Source of the DNA: Rhabdornis inornatus
Lineage: Eukaryota; Chordata; Aves; Passeriformes; Rhabdornithidae
Reading direction: 5' to 3'
DNA: 64,000 nucleotides
Assembly: GCA_013397075.1 (NCBI GenBank)
Contig: VWZS01009726.1
Span: 698,643-762,642, forward strand
Under the pieces are notes generated by a model. The model was given only the letters and a program-made list of their open reading frames with translations. It was not told where the DNA came from and did no database searches. The translations under genes were made by a program, and so were the position numbers. Numbering within the stretch: position 1 is the stretch's first letter; the number at the start of each line of letters is the position of its first letter. Of this stretch, positions 38,291 to 50,420 are shown piece by piece.

Positions 38291-39784
38291 AAAAAAAAGT
38301 CCAATGGCACTCTGCAGAAGCCGGCCAAGCTGCCTGTCCCACTAAACTATAGGATATTGTTATGTTGGATGATTAATGCTTATACAGTTTTCTTTATTGG
38401 AAAAGACTATTAAACAAGGGATCCAAGAGTTCTGTGGGAAGCATGTCAATCCCAGCAGTGTTTATGTAATCACTACTCCCCCTTGAGTGTACACTGCAAA
38501 TTTCCACAGTTTTGGACATGGTCAGGAATGTTACCGGATACCTGATTTTAAAAAATGGGGTAAAAAACTAAGAGAATTATATGAAAAGCCTATCTCCTTT
38601 GTACAGATCTGGGCTATAGAAACATATATAACATTTCTTCTTCATAACCCTCTATTTATTTTGCAGTTAGACAGGCACATTCCCTAAGCAAAGCCCCCAA
38701 AACTTTTAGTGGGGGTTAACACATGGAAGAAAAGGAACAGTGCATAGAAAGGAAAGTGCAAGTTCAAGGCAATTTCACCACTTATCAGTGTGACAGCCTG
38801 TACTGACCTGAGCAAGAGGTTGTCAAAACAGGGCTTTAGAAACCCAGTAACAGTTGTCACTAATATGGGTGATGGTGACTAGAAGAAGCATTTGAAAGGT
38901 GTGATTATACCCCCGTACCTTTCCCCTTTCCTCACTTTTTATCCCAAGGACGTCCCCCTCACTTGCACATGTTGATAAATGCAGTCAAGAAAGCACCAGG
39001 AACGCTGGCCAGACCTGTCCTGCAGGTGTTGCCCAGCCACTGTAGCAGCAGGCAGTGCTTGAGGGCATCACAGCCTCCCCAGCTGCCATAAAGTATTTTC
39101 TTCCCACAATAGGCAGCACCTTAGCTTCACAAAGTCATAGTTCAGCCTTTCATGTTCTTCCCTGGAATGTCAAAGGCTCTAAAGTGAGAAAATCTAATAC
39201 TCCTGCATACAAGAATCAGCTCTGACCACTGCCTGGACCTGGAATGAAAGTATGTGCTAAAGCATCCAAAATAATAGCTGAACCACACAGTTCCAAAGAG
39301 CTGGCACTGGCATCATGGTTCAGTCTTAAAAAAATCATTTTTGAGTTAAGGCAGATCTGTAATATCTGTGATTTGTCATCCACGGACTACTCTATAGATC
39401 CACCCTTACAGAGACAACAACTGGGAGCAGCTGTTGGACAAAACCACCCAAATCAGCCAAATCACCTGCTATTATGAATAATCATACACACGCCTCTTAA
39501 TTAGCTACTGAAGATTATTTTTAAAGTAGCTACTTCTTTGGCTCTGACTGTGTTGTTATTGGAAAGTGATCTGATCTCTAATTGCTCTAAGGGAAAAGAG
39601 TAATCTTCCAATTTCCTCCTAAAGTTTATTCTCTGTTTCACATCTGCTTGTTCATGGTTCAGATCAGAGCACTACATTTTCATTTTTCCTATGTCCTCAG
39701 TGTTACAGTCTCCAACTGGCATTCTTCCTGCAGTCCACGTGTTATGGAGAGACACAATGCCCCCTTCACAGATGGCAGGCAACT
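38291..39784. other. Unique DNA, nothing recognised
   Basis: No supportable gene. The plus frame at 38487-38687 (66 codons) has a somewhat protein-like composition (FKKWGKKLRELYEKP) but no known motif, neighbour or start context. Confidence 0.45.
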
Positions 39785-39885
39785 GGATGATGTGGCTTTG
39801 ATATCCCTGCCTGTGGTACAGAGGATTGGAGCTTGGTGATCTTAAAAGGTCCTTTCCCACACTGACCAGCCCATGACTTCATTCC
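39785..39885 (+). mobile_element. CR1 3' tail
   Basis: GGATTGGAGCTTGGTGATCTTAAAAGGTCCTTTCCCACAC is the terminal part of a CR1 copy. The terminal octamer repeat is decayed. Upstream sequence (39730-39785) may belong to the same copy. Confidence 0.75.
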
Positions 39886-42800
39886 TTCTTGTATTGTTTT
39901 GCTAGGCTAAAAAGATTATTTTTGCGATATCTTCTTGTAAGAAAAGCTACTAGAATAGTAAGAATAGAAGCTTTCTTTGCACCTGATCAAATTTTAATCC
40001 ATGTTCATTGAATGAGAATGAGTAGGACTTCACAAATTACTTTGATGTCTTCACTAGAACTTTGAATAACATTTACACTCCTCTAATGCCACTAGAAGTA
40101 ATTCAGCTACATCAGGCCAATACTCCTAGACTTGTGCTTGTCAAAGTAATTTGTCTGTGTTTCCAACTAATGAGCTGCTGGCTGAAACAGTAATTTCTGT
40201 TATTAGTCCAATCTCAGCCATTGATTTAAACAAGTATTAAAGATTCAGATCCAACACTCATCCTGAGGAATTTTAGAGCTAAGCCTCTTCCTACACAAGA
40301 GATTCCCTTTCATTGCTAGTGTTATTATGTACTCAGGTACAGTCCTACAAATTATTTTCTTAATCCCACTTCCCAATCTTGCAGTCTCCTATCTGTAAAG
40401 AAAAGGTGTTTTTCTGAAGCTGGATAAGATTTACTGCACTTCTACATAGACAGGTATCAGCCAGTCTAGCTCAAACAGCTTCAACATTTCATTCTGCTCA
40501 GAGCTGTTTTGAAGTTCCCCATATATTCTAAATTACTCTAGCCAGTACAAAGCTGTCTGCATCATTTTCTTCCAACATCCCCCTTAACACAGATTTTATA
40601 TACACAACATTCTTGAGTCATCTTGTAATATCTGAGAAAATACTTTATGAGTACATGCTCTGTTTTCTTATACCACTTCCACACAATTATGTGATGAGAT
40701 TCCTCATTACCCAACATTAGTAGATGACTTTGGAGCTCACCAAATCATCTGTGGAAAGAACCCTCGTGCAAAAACCCTGGAAAAAACAAACTCCAAGTGA
40801 TTTATAACTGTGCAAACCAATGCTGGAGAAAATTTAAACATCTACTGAAATCTGTGTGCGTTTGTGAAATGAAAAACAATGTTGAAACCTGACTCAGTGT
40901 GTTACTGTGTGTTACCAATTTGCAGCACTGTTCTAAGATCTGTAGGCAGTATATTTTGTATTAGCAGCCTGGATTTCTGTCACTGTGGCTAAAACACTCT
41001 TGGTTTTATGGTTCTCAGATCTGGTATTGTCTTACAAAAGCTGGCTTTAGCCCACTCAATTAATCATCTCAGCTCCATCAAAAATCTTCTGCAATTTTAA
41101 AAGCAAATGTTTCATTGTTTTTTTTTTTTTAACTGAAATATCTGATTTCTCAAATATAGTTTCAAGTTATATACTCAGGTTGTTTTTTCTGTTTAAGGAA
41201 CAAAATTCTCACAAAAACCACAAAGTTATACACATTTACATCAAAACGAAAATGACAAGCAAACACACACTGCTTTTTAAAGAACATATTATTGTAAAAA
41301 AATAGCTTTTTTGTCTGGTGATAGTAGTCTATAAAGAGATACAAAGTTTTCAGATGGTCTTTCAAGCTTTGCTTGCCCAACTTCATTACATAATCCTGAG
41401 GAAAATACTTAAAAAGAAACAGCCTACATATATGGATTTAGTACTGTGCTTACGTGAAAGAAAAAAAACAAACAATAAAATAGCAAAATAACACACCCAG
41501 TTCAAAGCCACAGGGAGTTTTACGATATTGAATAAAATGTAGTTGCAAATAATTTTTAAGTGGACTTGATCCTAAACCTGCTTCTTAACAAAGTCTGAAG
41601 TGCTTTTGCAAGAGTTTCCACTTAAGTATTTCCTTTCAACTCTGTGTTTCTTTTCATTAAACACAAAACAAAGTGAACGCTTACTAACATCTAGGTTGTT
41701 TATTATAATACTTAAATAATGTACCTGCCTCACAGTTCAACTTTAAACACTGGACATTAATTTTCTTGGGATAATACTAGATTTAAAACTTAGTTCTAAG
41801 ATTAATAAATTTCTGGTAATAGCATGATACAGAAATATTTTGTAACTCTTGGCTAATATGAATTTTATGACAGCAGTAGTTTGCCCACAGTTTAAGCTTC
41901 TGATGGGGTACTCACAGTAGGGCTCTATCCAACAACTCCACATACCCTAGTTCTTATTATGTAAGCAAATCCCAAGTTATTGGCAGTCATACAGTTCAAG
42001 TACAAAAAGAAAAAACCAGAACATGCAGTACCATTTGCACATTTGAAGCAAATACATTTCATGCACTTAAGTAACTTGAGATAATATGTTTCATCCAAAG
42101 AAAGGGCAGAAGTAACTGATTTTACCACGGTCTGTTCTCAGGCAGTCTCCACTGATTTCAGAACCTTCTTTGACTCCAAATCTCCTGGCTGAAGTGTAGT
42201 GTTGTGGCTTCCTCCTGTCAATGGGCACAAAGAATATGCCATGTCAGTTCTCATCCCGTGCCCTGATTCTCCCCATGGATGCCTACCAGACAGTCCTTGC
42301 CATCATCCCTGACTAACTCATCCAGGGGGAGAATCATGTTCAGCACGGAAAGGGTGCTGCTACCCTGGAAGCTGCTCCTTGTCTGAGCAGTTCTGAGTCA
42401 GTGACAGTCTTCTCTTTGTAAACATTATTTTCATTACTCACCACTTGCTACCTGCTGGTTTGTAGCTAATCAGGCTTTATGTCCTGTACAAAGAGCTCTA
42501 AGCCATGGTGTGACCCAAACTACCACATGTGATTACCTCCTTCCCACCTTCATTTACCTTCATGACAATTGTTGGCCAGTTAACTCCATGTGATTTCATT
42601 TTCTCTTTCATCTTCAAGATTCAACCAGTCAGAAGCAAATTCTGTCAAAGCAGACAGTATTGCTCTCCCCAGAGATCTTTTGAGAATAACTCAAAGAAAC
42701 CCTATAGTTTTTGGAGATTTAGTGTGTATTTTTCTGAACTTAACATCATTAATGTAACTCAAAGCCTCAAGAACTGTTACAAACAGATCATGCTTTAGGA

Positions 42801-44029
42801 CTTAAAGTGGTCCCTATAGCTTAAGAAGACCTTCAGTATTCTTTTCCATTTTGGATTTGTTATGGCTTAACAAAATCAAATTAAGACACAACTGATGTAA
42901 TCTAAATTTCAGCTATTCTGCATTAGATCCTGTAACCTATTCTGATCCAGCAAAGCCTGATTCTGCAAAAAAAAAATAAAAAATTGGCTTGTCTTGTGTT
43001 CTTACACTGAACTCAAAAGAACTACACCTACTTCTAATGCTTCTGCCTGCTACATCATGTCCATTTTTTGTGGGAGCTGAGAGGATTAGAGACTGCAATA
43101 TAGAAACAACAGTTTACCTTTGAAACCACTCAAGGATATGGACAAGATGAAACTTCACTAGTACTGAGCCCCCTTAAAAGCTTGTGAAAAGTCATTTTTT
43201 CTACTAAAAAAGTCTTAAATATATTTAAATTAAGAAGAAAATCAGTTATTTCTTATAAAAATATGCAGTAGAAAATTTTAAGAACACCTAAAAATCTTAA
43301 GGATAGAATGATTTTTCATTTTATTTTTCTCTATAACTAAAACAACAAGATCAGCCTTCAGAGCTAGCCTGGTAAGATTCACCATGATATATATTTTTTC
43401 ACAGAACAATGCAGTTGTTTAAATATACATTCTTCTCATCAAAATTATTTTTGAATTCTGGTCAGTTGTAAAAGTGTCAGGGTATTTTTAAGCTTTAGAG
43501 ATCCAAGATTATGTAAATTAATAGTTTTCTAGCAGAACGCATACTTGCCAATCACTATTATTTCGGAATATCTCCAGGGGACCTCTATGTTCAGCTTTGA
43601 TCGGACTTTCGAACAAACTGCACTTTCCCTGCACCTGTAATGCTGTTTTTTGCTGGCATCGTGGTTTGCTGTATCAGGTACCTTGCTAGTGTCACTCTTC
43701 AACAAGCTACACAAAGATACAGCCTCTGCTTGACTGTAAAATTGATACAGAGAAGCACAACCTATGCATTTTTAACTCTGGCCTTCTATTTTATGCAACA
43801 CGGAAGAGGGCTTCAGTGCACTTGATTTCAGCTGATGCACTATACAGCAAGATATCTGCTTTTCAAAATGCCCCAGAATGATGTTTGCATTAACAGATTC
43901 CCCAAAGAAAAAGAAAAATAAAATAAAAAAAATAAAAACAACCAAGAGGAAAAAAAAAAAAAGCCCCAAAACATGACCAGCTTCTGGAGGCGAATCCCTT
44001 GGGCACAGCTGGGGACCAAGTAAACGGGG
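39886..44029. other. Unique AT-rich DNA, nothing recognised
   Basis: 4.1 kb without a supported gene or transposon. Notable only for simple A/T runs (41117-41131, 43908-43964). The segment 42130-42420 is less AT-rich with no recognisable repeat. Confidence 0.5.
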
Positions 44030-44330
44030 AAACAAAAGCGGAGAGGAGCCCGCGCGTCACCCGCCCCGCACGGAGCGCCGGCAGCGGGGATGCTGCCCGG
44101 CATTGTGTTCGTGTCCCGGCCCCTGGGACACGGTCCGGCGGGCTCCGGGCCCCCAGACACTGCCAGGACTCGGCAATAACCCTCCCGCTGCTCTGCGGCT
44201 CAGCAGCACTGCGCTGACACAGCAGCAGCCCGGGCTTGGCTCCCAGGGCGCTTGCACAGCCTGCCTCCAAGCCGAACAGCGGAGGCTTCCCGGGGGGAAA
44301 GAGGCAGAACCCAGGAGACCAGAGGGAGTT
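44030..44330. promoter_or_regulatory. CpG-dense patch, possible promoter or first exon
   Basis: An abrupt GC-rich block in a long AT-rich setting. In about 130 bases (44030-44160) I count roughly 17 CpG dinucleotides, including GCCCGCGCGTCACCCGCCCC. CpG persistence implies protection from methylation in the germ line, as at promoters. No TATA box, clear coding exon or host gene is recognisable next to it. Overlapping frames on both strands (e.g. minus 43890-44378) follow from GC richness. It could be the start of a non-coding RNA, an alternative first exon, or a GC-rich repeat remnant. Confidence 0.5.
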
Positions 44331-46609
44331 TTTGATCCACCAGTGCTTCATCGAACCTGATGAAACTGTTCTTAGCATGGCACTGATTTACTAAAATGAC
44401 TCTTGCTTCAGCTTCACCCACACTAGTGCCAACGGTAGGAGGATGTGAACTGCAAGGAAAAGTAAATAACTAACTCATTAAAATTATGCAGCTGAAATAA
44501 AGAAATGAATAAATGGCAACAAATTCCTTAATTTGTTGATTTAATCTATTTTAATTTTTCCCATGAGGCAGATAATAGGGGAGTTAATGAGCTGCCAGTC
44601 ATCAGTCATTGGACACTGACTGTTCCACATTCAAGAGGCTGATTAAGTAATATAGGTGCTCATTTAATTCTGGCAGCACAACAAGATTGAGATTATTAGT
44701 TAGGAAAGAGATCAGATATTTTGAGCAAAGGAGAGGCAATCATTCTAGTTATACCAGTCTGAAACTATTCTCATAAAACTTAATATCATATTAACTTTTT
44801 CCTTAGTTGGATTAGAATACAGGAAAACACCTAAAGCACGGTGTGAGATATAAACCAAAGTAGGGCACAGGATTTCAACATTCAGAATTATACCAGCTCT
44901 AAAACAGCAGGGGGTCACAGCTAATGGACATCTACCTTCAAAAGAAACTTCTCTTTACAGACAGTGACTGTTAGAATAAGCTTCAACCTATTCATAAATT
45001 ACAGATGTCAACCCATGGGAAAAAAAGTTAATATTTTGTAGTAGGGGGTAATTTTCTTCTAGTCTTTTTTGGTAATGCTAACAGTTAAGTCAGTTTATAT
45101 AGTCCAGCTCTTTGACTAATTTCAACAGTCCTGACCAATAAACTCCAGCATCATCTCTTAGCATCATTTCCAGTACTCCCATGAATCTGCATTGAATCAG
45201 TTCAAGGAACTAATCACTTTTTTGTAGAGCCAATTATTTTTGTTGGTTTTTTTATCTCTCTGAAGAAATCAGATTAATATCAGTCAAAGAACAAGGGAGG
45301 AAGTGGAAATGGTCTGAACTCTTCGGCAATAACACTTAAACCCAATCTGTTTAAAGTACTTTGTTTCAGGCAAACACTAAGGATAACCTGTGAAATTTTG
45401 ATTTGGCTCTGAAAATGTAGCTAAAAGGTAAAATGTTAAAGCCAATGAAAAACTAGTTTTTTTATTGTCTGCTATCAAAGTACTATTAAAATGTGTCTGT
45501 TCAAATAGAAAATGGATTGTTTAAATTCATTAAGGCTCTCCCTACATAGTCAGAGACCTATTGAACCTAGTAAACAGCAGTCTCTTGACAGCAGTGAGCT
45601 GAAAAGCAAAACAAGAGTGGAAATATGGTAAAGACATCTTTTCAGGTACTCATGACTATTGGTCATTACCTGCAACAATAATCCCTCATGCCTCTTTGAA
45701 TGAAAACAGTTAATGCTGTAAATCCTAGTATGACTGTGATGACATAACTAGCCTTTCATGGATTTACTAGGCAAGAGTTGTAAAAGGGTTCATCACAAAA
45801 CCAAAGAACTTCCAAACCTGTCTGACCTTTGGCTCAGCTATCTGAATCACAGAAAACAGCCACGCACTCCTCCATGAGCTGGGAAAACTTACATGTTATT
45901 TGAGGGAATCACAGAAAGATTTTCTGGGGAGGATTGAAATCAGCTAAAGACATAAAGAGCAACTTTTCTCAAGTAGAAGTAAGGATCCCCATGCAATGGG
46001 ATAACAAGACCAAAGTTGAGAAGAAAAAAATCTGGGAACATGGTGTTGATTCTTAAGCTGTGGCTATTGGTCTTCCCACAGTCAGAAAAATAAAGTTTTA
46101 AGGTCAGGTGGAAAAAATTATTGGGGGGGACGAAGTCCTACAGACACAGCAAAAATTATCTTCTATTTGTAGAATCTAACCCATACACTCCAGAATACCT
46201 GTGTTTGGATGCGTAGTCCACATAAAGTTGTGATTCCTCATACACAGAAAGTGAAAATTTCAGGTTTGTGTTAAGCCGTATCCACTATCAGTGGTCAGAA
46301 CCAAGGCAGCAGCTCCACAGCAACAGGGTAACAGTTCTCAACTCAGACACTGTTTATATAAGGAGTGTAGGTTACAGTGACCTCTCTTCCAAATGTTAGG
46401 GGTTTAATTCTGCTACACAATGATGAACACTGATACAGCTGCTTAGCTGAGCCTGCACTGCAGCAACAGGAAAAGGGAGGAAAAACAGCTACTTTCCTCC
46501 TCCTTCTGGAGCATTCCAGAGCTCTAGTCTGAATGTATAAATTAATTTTTACATGAGTCAGGAAACAGTAAGCAGGTGTTCACCATTCCTTTGATTCCAG
46601 GATCTGCTC
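44331..46609. other. Unique AT-rich DNA
   Basis: No gene or element supported. The segment 44520-44710 has the look of a conserved non-coding stretch (TTAATGAGCTGCCAGTCATC), but this is only an impression. Confidence 0.4.
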
Positions 46610-47015
46610 AGCAGTGACAGAGAAGGGCAATGGAGCTGGGGAAGGGTCTGGAGCACAAGTCCTATCAGAACCAGCTGGGGGAGCTGGGGGTATTCAGCCT
46701 GGAGAAGAGGAGGCTCAGGGGACACCTTACTGCTCTCCAGAGCCCCCTGAAAGAAGGCTGTAACCAGGTGGGGGTCAGCATCTTCAACCAGGCAAATGGT
46801 GACAGATCAAGAGGACATAGTGTAAAGTTGTTCCAGATGAGGTTTAGGTGGAATGTTACAGAGAAATTCTTCAAAGAAATGTGATTAGGTATTAGAATGG
46901 GCTGCCCAGGAACACAGTGATGCCACATCCCTGCAGGTGTTTAAGGAAAGACTGAATGTGGCACTCAGTGCCAAGGTCTGGTTGACACAGTGGTGTTGGG
47001 TCATAGGCTGGACTC
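46610..47015 (+). mobile_element. CR1 LINE, 5' piece of a split copy
   Basis: Plus-strand CR1: AGCCTGGAGAAGAGGAGGCTCAGGGGACA near 46698, CCAGGTGGGGGTCAGCATCTTC near 46765 and GGGCTGCCCAGGAACACAG near 46899. It stops at TAGGCTGGACTC (47015), where an LTR interrupts it. The copy resumes at 47694 with GATGATCTCAGAGGTC, the sequence that normally follows without a gap. Confidence 0.93.
47011..47015. repeat. Target-site duplication GACTC (left)
   Basis: GACTC occurs once in CR1 at this position; here it is found on both sides of the inserted LTR (47011-47015 and 47689-47693). Confidence 0.9.
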
Positions 47016-47688
47016 TGTCATGGGATGAGAGGGAGCTTCAGACAAGCCCTGCCTTAGCCTCAGATTTCTGGCAACTGCTTAAATTTAAGAAATCACTCTG
47101 GCATGCAAGTTTTAGGGATGGTAAATCAGGTTCTATTTACAAAATAAATGATTTATTAAACAGACAGTAGATAACAGACAAAAGATCTTAATCAGAGTTA
47201 CTTACTGCAAAGTATAAAATTAAAAAGAACAGAGATTACAGCATAACATACAAGAGTGCACAACATTAAGGCTGCACCTATATTAAAGCTAGAAAAAGAA
47301 ATAGCATTGATTAGGGGCCAGACTTACCACCAAAATGTCAATAATGTACACAGATTCCTTCATCCAGAGGAGTAACTGTGAAGCAGACAGCCCTGTTCAG
47401 GCGAGAAACTCCACACATTTCCAGAGAATGTGTAGAATATTTCTGCTTTGTTAAAGTTTTGGTGTAGCTTTTATAGTTTGTAAAGTGAGGTGTCTGTCAG
47501 TCAGAAGTCCAGCTTATCTTCCTGATCTTTTTCCAACAGCAAGATCTTTATTGGCAGTTGGGAGATGCCAGATCGCTGTTAACCCCATGGTGCCAGAATA
47601 CCTCACTGCAAGATAGCTCATCCTGTTTATCTGACCAGTTAACAAACAAGAGATAAGCTCTTGCTGTGGGGGTGAGATCCCTGCTACA
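47016..47688 (-). mobile_element. Solo LTR inserted in CR1 (673 bp)
   Basis: The insertion has exact limits because the host CR1 is known on both sides. On the minus strand it runs from TGTAGCAGGG to CCATGACA, flanked by a perfect 5-bp duplication. Minus-strand regulatory layout fits an LTR: a TATA box CTATAAAAG near 47470, and AATAAA near 47145 followed by about 130 bases of U5-like sequence. No internal viral sequence is present. The insertion is younger than the CR1. A 5-bp duplication with TG...CA ends suggests ERVL or ERV1 type; I do not recognise the family. Confidence 0.9.
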
Positions 47689-47745
47689 GACTCGATGATC
47701 TCAGAGGTCTTTTCCAACCTAATTGATTCTGTGATTCTCTGATAG
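47689..47745 (+). mobile_element. CR1 3' tail, second piece of the split copy
   Basis: Begins with the right-hand GACTC duplication, then GATGATCTCAGAGGTCTTTTCCAACCTAATTGATTCTGTGATTCTCTG, the CR1 3' terminus. Together with 46610-47015 it forms one copy. Confidence 0.93.
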
Positions 47746-49270
47746 TGACTGGTGTATTTTGGTGTACACTGATCTGTCAGTTTGTATACTGTAAAGGACC
47801 ACGTTTCAAGACTTTGGCACTGGAACACTCAGAGTTGTATTTTGGGATACTGTGGAATGGAACTCAAACCTGAGTTCTGACATGGGAGGAACAGCTGTTA
47901 ACAGATGTAGAGAAGTGAGATTCTTTGGCAGGGCTGCAGCTTGAAGCAGAGCTTTCACTGCTCTTTTATAGATTCAGCTTTGAAGAAGGAAAACAATGAT
48001 AGTTACAACTTTGTTTCATTTAGGAAAGAACATTTTCCCAAATATTCAAACAGCATAATAGTAAATTATACAAAATACAGCCCCAAGATCTTCTGTTTCT
48101 TGATTCAGATCAAGAACCTGAATGCAAGTCTTCTTTGCCTCAACTACAGAGCTCCTGTATTTGCTGAAGTAGTTGTCTCCACCTTTTTATAAGAAAATTT
48201 ATCTTGTTCCGTTGATGCCTTAGTTAATCGTCTGTATCATATATGAACACTTGAATGGGAGGTCCTCTGGAATATCCTGACCCTGCTTCTTCAAAAACAA
48301 TCTAGATAAGTTGCTTCATCAAAATTTTGCCTCCAACAGTTCTCTACTGCCCTGACAAAATACTTTTGTACTGTCCATTTCACACACACACACACAAAAA
48401 AAAAANAATTGCTTAGAAGTGTAGAGGGCGGGAAAAAAAAAAAGAAAAAAGGAAAAAAAGGGAAAAAAAAAAGAGAAAAAGGAAAACACTCCAAACACTC
48501 CTCGCTATGCATTAGCAATCTTCCAAAACCTTCTGGTAGTGCCTTTTTGTACCCATCCTTCAGACTTAGACTTCCCAATTTTTATCAGGCATAAAAATCT
48601 CCAAGCCATGGCCATTTCTATGTCCCAGGCTTTCTGGAATGTTTCCTTTGTAGCAATTTCTCAAACCCACTTGAATGTAATTTTAAAAAATATCTTTTTT
48701 GTATTTCCTTCCATGTTTCTCCCAAATGTTCACAACAATGTTTGTCCTACTTTCATAATACACTATGATTTTAAAGCATCTCTGGGCCCCATCTCTAACT
48801 TATCTCACTCTAACAACCTTACATAGGAATCTAGTTCTTCTCGAGATTCAAAGAGTCCATTGCAGTTAATTTTCTTCAATACAGCAGCAAAACAACCGGT
48901 TCTTTCTAAATTAAATAAATTTCCCTACTTACACTACTCTTTGCCTGTCACAAAATGCACTGCAGAAATGAAGTCAGACACAACTAATTATGTATGTCCA
49001 CTCTTTGTTTATCTCTCTTTACAGAACTTGCCTCACGGCCTCCAGCAAGAATAGGCATGATTAGATTAAAAAGTCCAGGGACCCTCTGATCATCTCTCAA
49101 ACCCCATCCAATGCCATTAGCACTGAGTTATGAACAAGCCTCAACTTCTGTATCTCAACTTAGCCTGTTCAAACTATTCCTCCTTGAAGAGTTATTACAC
49201 ATTAAATGAACAAAATGCTGAACATAGTACAGCAGCAGAAACATTTGTCTGTAATACTGGACAACCAGGA
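47746..49270. other. Unassigned AT-rich DNA with low-complexity patch
   Basis: Includes a (CA)n run and A-rich tract at 48382-48485 with one N at 48406. Plus frames at 47941-48192 and 48539-48826 lack motifs. No element recognised. Confidence 0.5.
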
Positions 49271-49348
49271 TTCTGTCAAGTAGTTTCATTCTTGATAAAT
49301 AATATGTTAACACCATATTATTTATCAAGAATGAAACTACTGACAGAA
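49271..49348. repeat. Long hairpin, 35-bp stem
   Basis: Arm 49271-49306 (TTCTGTCAAGTAGTTTCATT...) and arm 49314-49348 are reverse complements except for a single extra base in the left arm, around a seven-base loop TTAACAC. The palindrome makes frames on the two strands read almost the same residues (MKLL preceded by YYLSR on both). As with the pair at 12.1 kb, arms are nearly identical and the loop is tiny. Confidence 0.95.
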
Positions 49349-50420
49349 GAAACAAAACTATTCCATTTTCATTAGTATTAGATATTAACACCTGTTAACT
49401 GCTTGGTGATGTGAAGTGAAATGGTTCCAGAGTAGCTATTCAGATTTCTTTCAAATAGGAAAAAAATGACATCATAGTACTTTTATTCTAATGGATAAAT
49501 CAACCGAAGCATGGATTATTAAAGATATAGGTTAAATTTGAAAGAAAGCAAGGACCTGGAATCTCTAAAAATGAATGAGAATTAATGCCCTAGTCTCTCA
49601 ACTACCTTGGCTAAAATTTCTGGTTAAAAATTATATTAAGAACCACAAGGATGAGACAAAGAAACATGGAAGTTTGCTTTAAAAAGAAAAGAGTTCAATC
49701 TCAGAAGAATTATAAAATAATTTAAATAGATTACTATGCTGTTTTAAAAAAATGAAATAACTTGTAACTGAGTTCAGAATGTATTTGTCAAACCAGATAT
49801 TAAACACACTAATTCAATAGCTACACTACCCCCTTCATGCTTTTAACATGGTCAGGTGATGCTTTCAAAAGACCTGAGTGTCATAAAACACCATCTGCTT
49901 TAAAAGCACCTCTTCAGCTCATCAGCTTCACCCCTGGGTTACACTGTTGCTGTGAAATAATATTCAGATTTCTTGTGTCTCAAACGCAAAATATTTCTGG
50001 GCTGTCAGTATCAGTGCCATTCACACATAAACCAGCTAGTTCTGAATCAATTAGCTTGAGCATTTAAATCAGTATTACTGCATTAATACAACTCTCTGCA
50101 GGGGCTAATATATGCTGGTTTTTAGTGTTGTGTAATGTAGCCAATTCCCCTTACAGTTTTAGTTAATGAAAGACTCTTTTCCACATTTTCTTCCAAAAAC
50201 TGTTGTGTAACATCACTGCGTACTGTAAATAGCTTCCCACTTCCATCTGCTGTCTGCTCTAAACTGCTCTGGTTTGCAAAGTTTTTGTTTTACAGCTCTT
50301 CAGCATAAAGCCTTGTTGTAATTTCTTCTGGACTACGGCTACCAGTCACTGCCACAGTTTCCAACAAAGTCCAGAAAGCCAAGATAATTTGAATGATGCC
50401 AAGTAATTCAGAAATAGGGT
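49349..50420. other. Unique AT-rich DNA, nothing recognised
   Basis: No gene or transposon supported; frames up to 76 codons lack motifs. Confidence 0.5.

Noticed and set aside
43890..44378. 162-codon minus-strand frame across the CpG patch
   Set aside because: Ends in a Phe-rich run produced by a T-rich tract and is accompanied by equally open frames on the other strand; composition explains it.
44520..44710. Possible conserved non-coding element
   Set aside because: Only an impression from composition; conservation cannot be judged from a single sequence.
48382..48485. (CA)n and A-rich tract as a functional element
   Set aside because: Simple low-complexity DNA with an N; likely polymerase slippage.
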